A stretch of 64,000 bases of DNA from Chloroflexota bacterium (GTDB taxonomy: Bacteria; Chloroflexota; Anaerolineae; JAAYZQ01), in contig JAGVRI010000007.1 of the NCBI GenBank assembly GCA_018606645.1, positions 124,001-188,000 on the forward strand, read 5' to 3'. Made by a program: the position numbers and the translations under genes. The notes under the pieces are model-generated. The model saw only the letters and a list, made by a program, of their open reading frames with translations, was not told the DNA's origin and did not search any database. This document shows positions 17,641 to 25,673 of this stretch, one piece after another (the stretch's first letter is position 1; each line of letters opens with the position of its first letter).

Positions 17641-17722
17641 TGCCTCGAAAATAGACAGCGATTGAAATCGCCCCTGGAGAGCCTTCGGCTGGCCGTCGGC
17701 CTGCGCCGACGGAGCGCCTGTC
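17641..17722 (-). repeat. Dispersed repeat, module D, abutting a start codon
   Basis: Read on the minus strand it gives 'ggccgacggccagccgaagg', 'gcgatttcaatcgc' and 'gtctattttcgagg', the same order as inside murE. Its end is a few bases before the ATG at 17637. Confidence 0.8.
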
Positions 17723-17775
17723 CGCTCAACCCCATCATTATAGAAGGATTTGCTCCGCTGTCAATTCGCCGGGCG

Positions 17776-17870
17776 GGTGGGGCCTCGCCATGGGAGCCTC
17801 GACTCCAGGACGAAGGGAGTGGAGCCTTCCGGCGGTTCACTGGCGAACGCCTCGACTCCGGGGCGGAAGA
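17776..17870 (+). repeat. Dispersed repeat, module B (two units)
   Basis: 'gagcctcgactccagg', 'gagtggagccttccggcgg' and 'cgcctcgactccgg' in succession. It lies in the 470-base gap between divergent genes. Confidence 0.7.
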
Positions 17871-17884
17871 AATGAAAACCCCCA

Positions 17885-17913
17885 TTGACAATTCACAAAT
17901 TTGGTGATACACT
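17885..17913 (+). promoter_or_regulatory. Promoter of cstA with a long leader
   Basis: TTGACA (17885-17890), 17-base spacer, TACACT (17908-17913); TATAAT directly after (17913-17918) gives an alternative -10. The leader to the GTG at 18108 is ~190 bases, with small hairpins and a possible 21-codon reading frame at 17960-18025, but no known riboswitch. Confidence 0.6.
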
Positions 17914-18107
17914 ATAATTGCCTACCAGCGGCGAGTGGGATGGATCCACCAAGGGGGGAATGGATGCCGGGGGGAGACGTGGGTCCCGGCGACCAGGGAA
18001 AGGAGGTGAGGGAGCACTGACCTAGACCGATAACGGAATCGTTCCGGTACGAGCGCCGGTTGAATCTCATGGGTCCAAAATCTACAAAGGAGTAGGAGGG
18101 AGGAACA

Positions 18108-19868
18108 GTGAGCATTCTCATTTTGATTCTCGGCTTGGTGGCCATCGGGGTGGGGTACTTTTGGTACGCCAGGTCCATTGACCGGAACATTATCCAGCCG
18201 GATGACAAGAAAGCGACACCGGCCAAGATGTACATGGATGGCGTGGATTTCACCCCGGCTAACCGCAACGTGCTGTTTGGCTATCAGTTCAAATCGATCG
18301 CCGCATTAGGGCCAATTCTGGGGCCGATTGTCGCCGTGCAATGGGGCTGGGTTCCCGCCCTGCTGTGGATCATCCTCGGCACCTTCTTTATCGGGTGGGT
18401 GCAGGATTATTCCAGCATCATCATGGGGGTCCGGGAAGAAGGCCAGACCTTCGGCGCGCTCAGCTATCGGCTCATTTCCCCACGGTCGCGCATGATCCTC
18501 CTCATCTTTATCTACTTCTACCTGTGGCTGATCATGGGCTCCTTTGGCATCCAGGTGGGCTTTAACCTGCTGACCAATCCGGCCGTGCCGCTGGGGGTGA
18601 TCATCGTCATCCTGGCCGGCATCCTGGCCGGGCAGATGACCTATAAATGGAAGCAGGACATCATCCTCACCAGCGTCGTCACCGTCGTGATCGCCTTTCT
18701 CGGCATCTGGCTGGGTACCCTGGAGCCGGTCCGCAACTTCTGGGCTTCCATCTATGGCACGGCGGGTGGGGCGGCCAGTCCCAAGTTGTTCCTGAATGTG
18801 ACCCAGGCCGGATTCGTCGGCAGCCTGCTGGTGGTGATCATCTGCTACTTTGGTGCAGTGCTCCCCATCTGGCGGTGGGCGCAGCCGATCAACTATGTCG
18901 CCTTCTGGATCGTGTTCATCGGCATCCTGGGCGGCGTGTTGGGACTGTTGATCTGGCATCCGGGCCTGGGCGACTTTCCGGCCTATCGGATGTTCAATGT
19001 CCCCGGCCTGGGGCCGTTGTGGCCCATCCTGTTCGTGACCATCGCCTGCGGCGCCATCTCCGGGTGGCACTCCCTGGTCTCCAGTTCAGGCACGGCGCGC
19101 CAGCTTGAGAAGGAAGGCGATGCCCTGTTTGTCGGCGGCGGCGCCATGTTCCTGGAGATGTTCTTTGCCACCATGGCCTTCCTGACGGCCACGGCCGCCT
19201 GGGGCAGCTACCAGGGCTATGTGGATGCCGGCGGCGGAGCCAAAGCGGCCGCCGTCTTTGCCAACGGGTTGGCGGCATTCATGAGCAAGTGGGGATTGCC
19301 CACCAGCTTTGGTGCGGCCTATGGCATGGTCTTTCTCTGCCTGATGGCGCTGACGATCATGTACCTGGTCGTCCGCTTTATGCGCGTCGCCAGCGCCGAA
19401 GCACTGGGCGACCGCTTCCCGGCCATGAAGAATGTCCATGTCGGGACCATCGTCGCTCTGGCGCTGACCCTGCTCCTGATCTGGGTCGTGCCCTTCCTGC
19501 AGATCTGGGTGGTCTTTGGCGCAGCCAATCAGCTCATGGCCTCGCTGGCCTTGCTGCTCATCACCCTGTGGCTGATGTCCAAGGGCAAGAACTACCAGTG
19601 GACCTTCTGGCCGTTCGTCTTTATGTTCGTCACCACCATCGGGGCATTGCTCTACAAAGCCTACGAAGCCTTCTTCATCAACCTGCCCAAGACGGCGGAC
19701 CCGGCCAAGTACAACATCGCCAATGTCGGCCAGTACACCACCGCCCAGGTCATCATCGGCCTGGTGGCCTTGATCCTGGTGGTTGCCGCATCCATCCTCG
19801 CCTGGGACGGCGTCCAGGCGATTCGGCGCTACCGCGCGGAGGCGATGGCCAAACCGGCCAGGGCGTGA
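18108..19868 (+). CDS. cstA: Carbon starvation protein CstA family transporter
   Basis: 586 residues with about 15 membrane helices. Family landmarks include an N-terminal 'YFWYARSIDRNIIQPDD', 'TPANRNVLFGYQFKSIAALG' directly before the 'GPILGPIVAVQWGW' helix, and 'GAISGWHSLVSSSGTARQL'. CstA proteins import peptides or pyruvate during carbon limitation. This is the short form; the enterobacterial protein is about 700 residues. GTG at 18108 is preceded by AGGAGGGAGG. It is a single-gene unit with its own promoter, long leader and terminator, which fits starvation-controlled expression, though the control signal cannot be read. Confidence 0.92.
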   Translation: MSILILILGLVAIGVGYFWYARSIDRNIIQPDDKKATPAKMYMDGVDFTPANRNVLFGYQFKSIAALGPILGPIVAVQWGWVPALLWIILGTFFIGWVQDYSSIIMGVREEGQTFGALSYRLISPRSRMILLIFIYFYLWLIMGSFGIQVGFNLLTNPAVPLGVIIVILAGILAGQMTYKWKQDIILTSVVTVVIAFLGIWLGTLEPVRNFWASIYGTAGGAASPKLFLNVTQAGFVGSLLVVIICYFGAVLPIWRWAQPINYVAFWIVFIGILGGVLGLLIWHPGLGDFPAYRMFNVPGLGPLWPILFVTIACGAISGWHSLVSSSGTARQLEKEGDALFVGGGAMFLEMFFATMAFLTATAAWGSYQGYVDAGGGAKAAAVFANGLAAFMSKWGLPTSFGAAYGMVFLCLMALTIMYLVVRFMRVASAEALGDRFPAMKNVHVGTIVALALTLLLIWVVPFLQIWVVFGAANQLMASLALLLITLWLMSKGKNYQWTFWPFVFMFVTTIGALLYKAYEAFFINLPKTADPAKYNIANVGQYTTAQVIIGLVALILVVAASILAWDGVQAIRRYRAEAMAKPARA

Positions 19869-19885
19869 GCGAACGCAAGGTCGAG

Positions 19886-19917
19886 GAGGGAGAATCCAGG
19901 CAGATTCTCCCTCTTTT
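19886..19917 (+). terminator. Intrinsic terminator of cstA
   Basis: GAGGGAGAATC (19886-19896) pairs perfectly with GATTCTCCCTC (19903-19913), followed by TTTT. Confidence 0.9.
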
Positions 19918-19961
19918 CATGTCGGAGGTCCGCCTCTTGGGCAAGCCCAGAGGATGGCGTG

Positions 19962-20100
19962 CTCCGCCCGGAAGGCTCCACCCCCCTCGCCCGGAAATCA
20001 AGGCGTAGGGGCGCAGCGGTGCTGCGCCCAGGCTTTAGCCGGATTGTCCGCCGGAAGGCTCCACCCCCTTCTTCGGGAGTCAAGGCTTTAGCCGGAAAGG
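19962..20100 (-). repeat. Dispersed repeat, module B (two units, reverse orientation)
   Basis: Two reversed units ('cggaaggctccaccccc' ... 'caaggctttagccgg') around a short inverted repeat 'ggggcgcagcggtgctgcgccc'. They fill most of the gap between cstA and the next promoter. Confidence 0.7.
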
Positions 20101-20221
20101 AACCACGCCGAATCCAGTGAAAGCTTCCACTTCCCGGGCCGTTCCACAACGCCGCATCGGGCCTGTGGACCTGCTCGGCAACTGCCGTACGACGATCCCG
20201 TGGTGACGATAAGCGCCGCGC

Positions 20222-20250
20222 TTGACCAATCCGGCAAAAGCGTGTATCAT
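20222..20250 (+). promoter_or_regulatory. Promoter of the small-protein/ArsA-like operon
   Basis: TTGACC (20222-20227), 17-base spacer, TATCAT (20245-20250). The leader to the ATG at 20303 is about 45 bases. Confidence 0.65.
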
Positions 20251-20302
20251 TTTGATTGCTGGAACCAGCATCAGCCACAGCGCTGGCAGTGAGAGGGCCA
20301 GG

Positions 20303-20584
20303 ATGACATGGCAGGAACGAGCGCGGTCGTTCGTCCGCATAGTGGGCGAGATGCTCTATGGTATGACCGTCTACGAAATGGTCCGCGACCTGAAGAAGGA
20401 GCGGGGCATGATCGAGCGGTTGTTCATCCTGGCCGTGTTCGGCGACGTGTTAGGCGTGCCGATCTTGCCGCCCTACTATGCCCTGCGGTTGCTGCCCTAT
20501 GTCGTGCCGAACATCCAGGGGTGGCGATATGCTCTGTTGCGGGAACGGGATCTGACCGATCTGTGTGATCAAGAGTTCACGTGA
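20303..20584 (+). CDS. Small protein with LPPYY motif, first of a paralogous pair
   Basis: 93 residues, family not recognised. A polar start is followed by an amphipathic stretch ('MLYGMTVYEMVRDLKKERG'), a hydrophobic segment ('LFILAVFGDVLGVPILPPYY', ~50-69) and 'LRLLPYVVP', then a basic 'RYALLRERDLTDL' tail. The next gene repeats this layout closely (shared: '(E)HLFIL...GD(V/L)LG(V/I)PILPPYY(A/S)LR(I/L)LPYVVP' and 'LRERDLTD'). It could sit at the membrane as a partner or client of the two ATPases that follow. ATG 20303 is used; an earlier in-frame codon at 20222 lies in the promoter. Eleven bases separate it from the next gene. Confidence 0.7.
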   Translation: MTWQERARSFVRIVGEMLYGMTVYEMVRDLKKERGMIERLFILAVFGDVLGVPILPPYYALRLLPYVVPNIQGWRYALLRERDLTDLCDQEFT

Positions 20585-20594
20585 AGGAGGAGAG

Positions 20595-20867
20595 ATGTCA
20601 GAAGAGGAACAGAAAAAGCCGAGTTTTTGGGATACGGCCAAAAGTATCCTGTATGGGATGGCCGGCCATGATATGAGCCGCTATGCTCTCAAGACGCGGG
20701 GGAGCATGGAGCACCTGTTTATCCTGATCACCATGGGCGATCTGCTGGGTATCCCCATCCTGCCGCCCTACTATTCGTTGCGCATCCTGCCCTATGTCGT
20801 CCCCCAGATCAGCACCTGGAAGCGGCGGATGCTCCGCGAACGCGATCTGACCGACGCCCTGGCCTAA
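20595..20867 (+). CDS. Small protein with LPPYY motif, second paralogue
   Basis: 90 residues, ATG at 20595 with an AAGGAGG site. A charged N-terminus ('SEEEQKKPSFWDTAKS') precedes 'ILYGMAGHDMSRYALKTRG', a hydrophobic segment 'LFILITMGDLLGIPILPPYY', 'LRILPYVVPQI' and a basic 'MLRERDLTDALA' end. It is about 50% identical by eye to the preceding protein over the last 70 residues, so the pair arose by tandem duplication. The helix breaker LPPYY suggests a re-entrant or peripheral membrane hairpin. It is 12 bases from the first ATPase gene and clearly co-transcribed with it. No database family is recalled. Confidence 0.7.
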   Translation: MSEEEQKKPSFWDTAKSILYGMAGHDMSRYALKTRGSMEHLFILITMGDLLGIPILPPYYSLRILPYVVPQISTWKRRMLRERDLTDALA

Positions 20868-20879
20868 AGGAGGAACCCC

Positions 20880-21854
20880 TTGTCTCTCAGAAAGGTCTTT
20901 GAAGAACATCCAGAACGTCGCTATATCATGTTCGGCGGCAAAGGCGGATTGGGCAAGACCACCTTTTCCGCCGCCACCGCCTTCTGGCTGGCCCAACAAG
21001 GCTACCGGGTCCTGGTTTTTTCGGTGGACCCCCAGGCCTCCCTGTCGGATATTTTCCAGCGGGACATCTTTGGCAAAGGAGCGGTCGAGATCATCCCCAA
21101 CCTCTATGCCCAGGAGATCGACGCCGACCAGCGGATCAAAGAGTATCAGGATACCATCCGCGCCAAAATCCGGGAGATGTATGGGCTGGACCAGGTGCCG
21201 GAGGAGATCGAGAACTATATCCAGGCGGCGGCAGCCGAACCGGCCATGGAAGAGAGCGCCATCTTTGACGCGGTGGTGGACATTGTCGTCAGCCAGGAGT
21301 ACGACTATTACATCTACGACCTGGTGCCGCTCGGCCACGCCCTCTATTACCTGAGCATGGCCAGTGTGTACGACGAATGGATCGACAAGATCACCGCCCT
21401 GCGCGCCGAAATGGAAGAATATGCCCAGGTCGCAGCCATTTTGCAGCGCAAGAAAGAACTGGAAGAGGATGCCATCCTCCGCGAGCTGCAGTATATCAAA
21501 GAGCGGATCAACAAGTCGTCCAGCATCCTCACCGATCGGGAACGCACGGCCTTCTTCTTTGTGGTGATCCCGGAAGAGATGGCCATTCTCGATACCAAAA
21601 AGGCGGCCGGCCTCTTTGCCAAATACAATGTGCCTCTGTCGGGCTATATCGTCAACCGCGTCATCCCCGAGTCGTTGGCCAGCCAGGAGATCCCCGAGTA
21701 CCTGCGCCATCGCCTTGCCATGCAAAAGACCCACCTGGCGACGATCCAGCGCGAGTTGGGCGACCAGGTTCTGGCCTACATCCCCGAATTGGAGCGGGAC
21801 ATCACCGGTCTGCCGATGATCGAAAAGATGGCCAACGAGATGTTTGGAGGATAG
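20880..21854 (+). CDS. ArsA/Get3-like ATPase, first of a pair
   Basis: 324 residues with a TTG start after AAAGGAGG. The deviant Walker A motif is 'GGKGGLGKTT' (19-28). Switch I 'SVDPQASLSD' keeps the catalytic-type aspartate D50. Switch II should be DTAPTGH but is 'DLVPLGH' (from D147). 'FFFVVIPEEMAILDTKKAAG' and 'SGYIVNRVIP' are the adenine-loop and strand regions typical of Get3/ArsA. There is no CxxC zinc pair and no arsenite cysteines. Family members are ATP-driven homodimers or tandem proteins that move tail-anchored proteins (Get3) or energise arsenite pumps (ArsA). No arsB or arsR is nearby, so arsenic export is unlikely. Together with the next protein it may form a heterodimer. Confidence 0.85.
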   Translation: MSLRKVFEEHPERRYIMFGGKGGLGKTTFSAATAFWLAQQGYRVLVFSVDPQASLSDIFQRDIFGKGAVEIIPNLYAQEIDADQRIKEYQDTIRAKIREMYGLDQVPEEIENYIQAAAAEPAMEESAIFDAVVDIVVSQEYDYYIYDLVPLGHALYYLSMASVYDEWIDKITALRAEMEEYAQVAAILQRKKELEEDAILRELQYIKERINKSSSILTDRERTAFFFVVIPEEMAILDTKKAAGLFAKYNVPLSGYIVNRVIPESLASQEIPEYLRHRLAMQKTHLATIQRELGDQVLAYIPELERDITGLPMIEKMANEMFGG

Positions 21855-21859
21855 AAAGG

Positions 21860-22852
21860 ATGATCACCAAGACGACCGTCCAGTTCCTGGAAGAGCATCC
21901 AGGTTTGAAATATATCTTTTTCGGCGGCAAAGGAGGGGTGGGCAAGACGGTGCTGGCCGGCACGGCGGCCCTGTGGTTTGCCCAGCAGGGCAAAAAGACG
22001 CTGCTGGCTTCGACCAACCCGGTGCACAGCCTGAGCAGCCTGCTGGGCCAGGATGTGTTCGGGCGACATACGCCGGTCATCGGCGTCCCCAACCTCTATG
22101 CCTACGAGATCGACACCCGGGACACCATCGAGAAATCGAAAAAAGAGATCCGAGAAAAGATCGAGTGGTTTCTCAAATATGCCGACATCAAGACCAAAGC
22201 CGACGAGTTTGTCGAATCGGCGACGATGAACCCCGCCTTTGAAGAGTCGGCCATGTTCGAGAACATGATTGACCTCATGTTCGAGGACAAGTACGACGTC
22301 TATGTGTTTGACACCGCACCCACGGCCAACGCCCGCCGGCTGCTGGGAATGTCGGACGTCTATTCCATGTGGGTCAACAAGATGGTCCAGAGCCGCCAGG
22401 AGGCGCAGAGCCTGCGCGAGCTTTTGTCCTATAGCCGCAAAAAGAAGGAAAAAGATCCGTTGATGGAATACTTGCTCAACCTGCGGACGCGGATGAAGCA
22501 CGCCAAAGAGCTCCTGACCGACGCCGAGAAGACCGCCTTCTTTTTCGTGACGTTGCCCGAGGCGTTGCCCATCGCCGTCATCCGCCGCTTTATCCACTGG
22601 TTCGACGAGTTTGGTATCCCGGTGGGCGGGGTGGTGGTGAATATGGTCATTGACAAAAGCCGGGTCGGCGAGGACGCTCCTGATTTTGTCAAGAACCGGA
22701 TCGCGATGCAGGCCGAGTATCTGGACGAAATTGCGCGCACCTTCTCCGATGTGCGGGCCGTGCTCCCCCTCTTTGATACGGAGGTCAAGGGGGTGGAGAT
22801 GTTGAAACGCACCGCCGAATACCTGTTTGGCGGAGGGGAGACTGCCACCTAG
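21860..22852 (+). CDS. ArsA/Get3-like ATPase, second of a pair
   Basis: 330 residues, starting five bases after the first ATPase gene with an AAAGGA site. Walker A 'GGKGGVGKTV' (22-31) has Val in place of the second Thr/Ser. In Switch I 'STNPVHSLSS' the catalytic aspartate is Asn (N53), the same change as the D57N mutation used to block hydrolysis in yeast Get3. Switch II 'DTAPTANARRLL' (from D151) is nearly canonical but lacks GH. The adenine-loop region 'FFFVTLPEALPIAVIRRFIH' and 'GGVVVNMVID' are present. The defects complement those of the preceding protein, so a heterodimer with composite sites is a reasonable model. No zinc-binding CxxC is present. Substrate unknown. Confidence 0.85.
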   Translation: MITKTTVQFLEEHPGLKYIFFGGKGGVGKTVLAGTAALWFAQQGKKTLLASTNPVHSLSSLLGQDVFGRHTPVIGVPNLYAYEIDTRDTIEKSKKEIREKIEWFLKYADIKTKADEFVESATMNPAFEESAMFENMIDLMFEDKYDVYVFDTAPTANARRLLGMSDVYSMWVNKMVQSRQEAQSLRELLSYSRKKKEKDPLMEYLLNLRTRMKHAKELLTDAEKTAFFFVTLPEALPIAVIRRFIHWFDEFGIPVGGVVVNMVIDKSRVGEDAPDFVKNRIAMQAEYLDEIARTFSDVRAVLPLFDTEVKGVEMLKRTAEYLFGGGETAT

Positions 22853-22858
22853 ACGGGC

Positions 22859-23476
22859 ATGGGGAACCTGAATCCATATCTGTTCCTGATTCTGACATCG
22901 TTTCTATTCATCCTCGTCTTTGGGGCGCTCTCCCTCCTCCGCCGGGAAGGGCTGTCGGTTCAGTTCGCCCTGGAGGCGGTCGGGTTGACCGTCCTGCTGG
23001 TGGGCGGCTCGTGGCTGGCGGGGGCTCCGCTGAACCCGGTCTTTCTGGTGGTGATCCTCTATCTGGTCACTATGCGTTCCCGGTTGATCGTGGACGTGGC
23101 CAACCTGTTGGCCCGACAGCGGCGGTATGATCTGGCCTTCCAGCTCTACCGCCTGGGGCTGGCCTGGTGGCCCGATGTGACCTCCCGTCTCATCGTCCTG
23201 GCCAACCGGGGCGCGGCGGAACTGCACAAAGGAGAGGTTGACACCGCCATCCAGACCCTGGAAGGGGTATTGGCTTCCGAGGCCCGCTCCCGGCTGGGCC
23301 TCAAGTACGAAGCGGCCTGCTACTACAACCTGGGCTACGCTTACGAGCAAAAGGGGGATGAGGTCCGGTCCACTGCCCGATACCATCAGGCGATCGAGCT
23401 ATTGCCCGGTTCGATCTATGCCCGCGCTGCCCAGGCCGCGTTGAAACGTCGTCGCAAAAAGAGTTCGGGGGATTGA
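22859..23476 (+). CDS. Membrane protein with TPR-like repeats
   Basis: 205 residues. Two hydrophobic segments (~6-25 and ~38-68) are followed by a soluble helical region with two TPR-like units: 'ANLLARQRRYDLAFQLYRLG' and 'AACYYNLGYAYEQKGDEVRS', the latter with the typical N-x-G-x-A-Y pattern. The protein is probably held in the membrane with its TPRs in the cytoplasm as a protein-binding platform. It begins seven bases after the second ATPase gene and may belong to the same complex, although trpS also follows closely (6 bases). No strong ribosome site is seen, so translational coupling is likely. Confidence 0.7.
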   Translation: MGNLNPYLFLILTSFLFILVFGALSLLRREGLSVQFALEAVGLTVLLVGGSWLAGAPLNPVFLVVILYLVTMRSRLIVDVANLLARQRRYDLAFQLYRLGLAWWPDVTSRLIVLANRGAAELHKGEVDTAIQTLEGVLASEARSRLGLKYEAACYYNLGYAYEQKGDEVRSTARYHQAIELLPGSIYARAAQAALKRRRKKSSGD

Positions 23477-23482
23477 CACGAG

Positions 23483-24463
23483 ATGGAAAAGAAAGGACGG
23501 GTTTTCAGTGGGGCGCGGCCCACCGGCCGCCAGCATCTGGGCAACTACCTGGGAGCCATCCGCAACTATGTCGCCCTCCAGGATGAGTACGAGTGCGTCT
23601 ATTGCGTGGTGGACCTGCATGCGCTGACCACCCTGGAAGACACCGACAAGCTGAAAGAATGGACCCGCGAAATGGTGCTGGACTGGCTGGCGGCCGGGAT
23701 GCGGCCCGAAGAAACGATCATCTTTGTCCAATCCCACGTCCCGCAGGTGACCGAACTGCACACCATCCTGTCCATGGTCACCCCCCTCGGCTGGCTCACC
23801 CGTCTGCCGACCTTCAAGGAGAAGGTGCGCCAGCAGCCGGATAACGTGAACTATGGCCTGGTGGGATATCCGGTGCTCATGGCCGCCGACATCGCCCTCT
23901 ACAAAGCGGATACCGTGCCGGTGGGGATTGACCAGGCGCCTCATCTGGAGTTCACCCGCGAGATCGTCCGCCGCTTTAACCATCTATTCGGGCCGGTGCT
24001 GGTGGAGCCCCAGGCCAAGCACACCGACTTTCCCAAGGTGCTGGGCATCGATGGGGTGAACAAGATGAGCAAATCGCTGAACAACCACATCGAGATCAGC
24101 GCCTCGCCGGAGGAAATCTGGCAGAGGGTGCGGATGATGGTCACCGATCCGGCCCGCCGCTACCGCCACGATCCCGGCCATCCGGAGGTGTGCAACGTCT
24201 TTACCCTCCACGGCTTTTTCTCGCCGGCCCAGGTGCGTCAGATCGAGGTGGACTGTCGTTCGGCGGCCATTGGCTGCGTGGAGTGCAAAAAGATCTTTGC
24301 CCGCAACCTGAGCGACTATTTTGCTCCCTTCCGCGAGCGTCGGGCGCGGTTTGCTGCCGATCCCGACTATGTCTGGGATGTGCTGGCCGATGGCGCTCGC
24401 CGCGCCCGAGCCATCGCCAGTCAGGTGATCGACGAAGTGAAACGGGCCGTGGGGCTGCCCTGA
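23483..24463 (+). CDS. trpS: Tryptophanyl-tRNA synthetase
   Basis: 326 residues, normal bacterial length. The class I signature HIGH appears as 'PTGRQHLGNYLGA' and KMSKS as 'VNKMSKSLNN'. 'GIDQAPHLEFTREIVRRFN' and the 'PVLMAADIALYKAD' loop are typical TrpRS tryptophan- and ATP-site stretches. It charges tRNA-Trp in the cytoplasm. It lies at the end of the ATPase operon, six bases after the TPR gene, and is probably co-transcribed; no T-box or other leader is present directly upstream. Confidence 0.95.
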   Translation: MEKKGRVFSGARPTGRQHLGNYLGAIRNYVALQDEYECVYCVVDLHALTTLEDTDKLKEWTREMVLDWLAAGMRPEETIIFVQSHVPQVTELHTILSMVTPLGWLTRLPTFKEKVRQQPDNVNYGLVGYPVLMAADIALYKADTVPVGIDQAPHLEFTREIVRRFNHLFGPVLVEPQAKHTDFPKVLGIDGVNKMSKSLNNHIEISASPEEIWQRVRMMVTDPARRYRHDPGHPEVCNVFTLHGFFSPAQVRQIEVDCRSAAIGCVECKKIFARNLSDYFAPFRERRARFAADPDYVWDVLADGARRARAIASQVIDEVKRAVGLP

Positions 24464-24473
24464 CCCCGCCAGG

Positions 24474-25634
24474 ATGGGCGACAAGCATCCATACCCTCTC
24501 GGTTTCTATTTGGCCCTTGTGGCCAACTTTTTTTTCTTTGCCAGCTTCCAGTGGACCTATGTCACCGTGCCGGCGTACATTCAAACGCTGGGCGGCGGAG
24601 CGACCGAGATCGGCCTGGCGGTGAGTCTGGCCACGCTGAGCGCCGTCGTCGGGCGTCCGGCGATCGGGCGGCTGGTGGACCGCTGGGGACGGAAGCGGTG
24701 GCTCCTGATCGGAGCCGGGCTCTTTGCCCTGGAGCCAGTCCTCTATCTGGGGGTCCCCTCGGTCTGGCCGCTGCTGGCAGTGCGCTTGCTGCGCGGGCTC
24801 GGGATCGCGGCGTTCACCACGGCCTATATCACCCTGGTGGGCGACATGGCCCCCGCCCACCGCCGCGGGGAAGCGGTGGGGATATCGGGCATCACCAGCA
24901 ACCTGGGGATGCTGTTTGCCCCGGCGGTGGGGGCGCAGGTCCGGCTTGAGTGGGGATACCCGGTCCATTTCCTGGCAGCCGCCGCCATCGCCCTGCTCAG
25001 CCTGGTCGTCCTCCTGCCGATCCGCGAACCGGACCGGCCGGTGGTTGCCGATGGGCAGACCGGATCCGGTCCCGGCTGGCGGTCGGTCATCCGCATCCGA
25101 TCCGTCCGGGCGATCGCGTTAGGGAGCACCGGATTGGCCGTTGCCTATGGGGCAACGATGAGCTTCCTGCCGCCCTTTGCCGCGGAACGGGGCCTGGCGG
25201 CGGCAGGCGGCTACTTTAGCGCCTTTGCGGTGGCGATGATGGCCACCCAGGCGGCGGCCGGCTGGCTATCCGATCGGCTCGGCCGGCGCGCGGTGGCCAT
25301 CCCCGGCATGGTGAGCACGGGTGTGGCCATGGCCGGATTGGCTGTGGTGGGCCACGATGCGGCGCTGCTGGCCGCCGGAGTGGGCCTCGGCTTGAGCTGG
25401 GGGTTGGTCCGCGCCGGCCTGGATACGGCACTGATCGACGTCACCGCGCCGGAAGCGCGGGGCACCGCCCTCGGCTTCTTGTACACCTGCTTCGACGGCG
25501 GCATGGGACTCGGCTCCTTCGGCCTGGGGATCGTCGCCCAGGCCGCAGGATATGCAACCGCATTTCGCGCTGCCGCCCTCTGGGCAGAGATCGCCCTCAT
25601 CGGCTACCTGATCGGGAGCCGATGGCGACGATGA
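24474..25634 (+). CDS. Major facilitator superfamily transporter
   Basis: 386 residues with about 12 membrane helices. The loop between helices 2 and 3 has the MFS signature 'GRLVDRWGRKRW', repeated in the second half as 'GWLSDRLGRRAVAIPG'. 'AYITLVGDMAPAHRRGEAVG' is frequent in drug-efflux or arabinose-efflux-like members. Substrate cannot be assigned. The gene starts ten bases after trpS. A short GC hairpin with TTTT (GGCGC/GCGCC, ~25640-25661) may end transcription before the convergent zinc-ribbon gene. Confidence 0.85.
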   Translation: MGDKHPYPLGFYLALVANFFFFASFQWTYVTVPAYIQTLGGGATEIGLAVSLATLSAVVGRPAIGRLVDRWGRKRWLLIGAGLFALEPVLYLGVPSVWPLLAVRLLRGLGIAAFTTAYITLVGDMAPAHRRGEAVGISGITSNLGMLFAPAVGAQVRLEWGYPVHFLAAAAIALLSLVVLLPIREPDRPVVADGQTGSGPGWRSVIRIRSVRAIALGSTGLAVAYGATMSFLPPFAAERGLAAAGGYFSAFAVAMMATQAAAGWLSDRLGRRAVAIPGMVSTGVAMAGLAVVGHDAALLAAGVGLGLSWGLVRAGLDTALIDVTAPEARGTALGFLYTCFDGGMGLGSFGLGIVAQAAGYATAFRAAALWAEIALIGYLIGSRWRR

Positions 25635-25673
25635 CGGGCGCAGTTCCCGGCGCCTTTTGGCAATCGAATCGAA

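Noticed and set aside
17914-18107. Known riboswitch in the cstA leader
   Set aside because: Long and partly foldable, but I could match no established riboswitch consensus; the 21-codon frame at 17960 has a poorly spaced ribosome site.
20880-22852. Arsenic-resistance (arsA) operon
   Set aside because: No arsB, arsD, arsR or arsC nearby, no arsenite-binding cysteines, and ATPases on two genes rather than one tandem protein.
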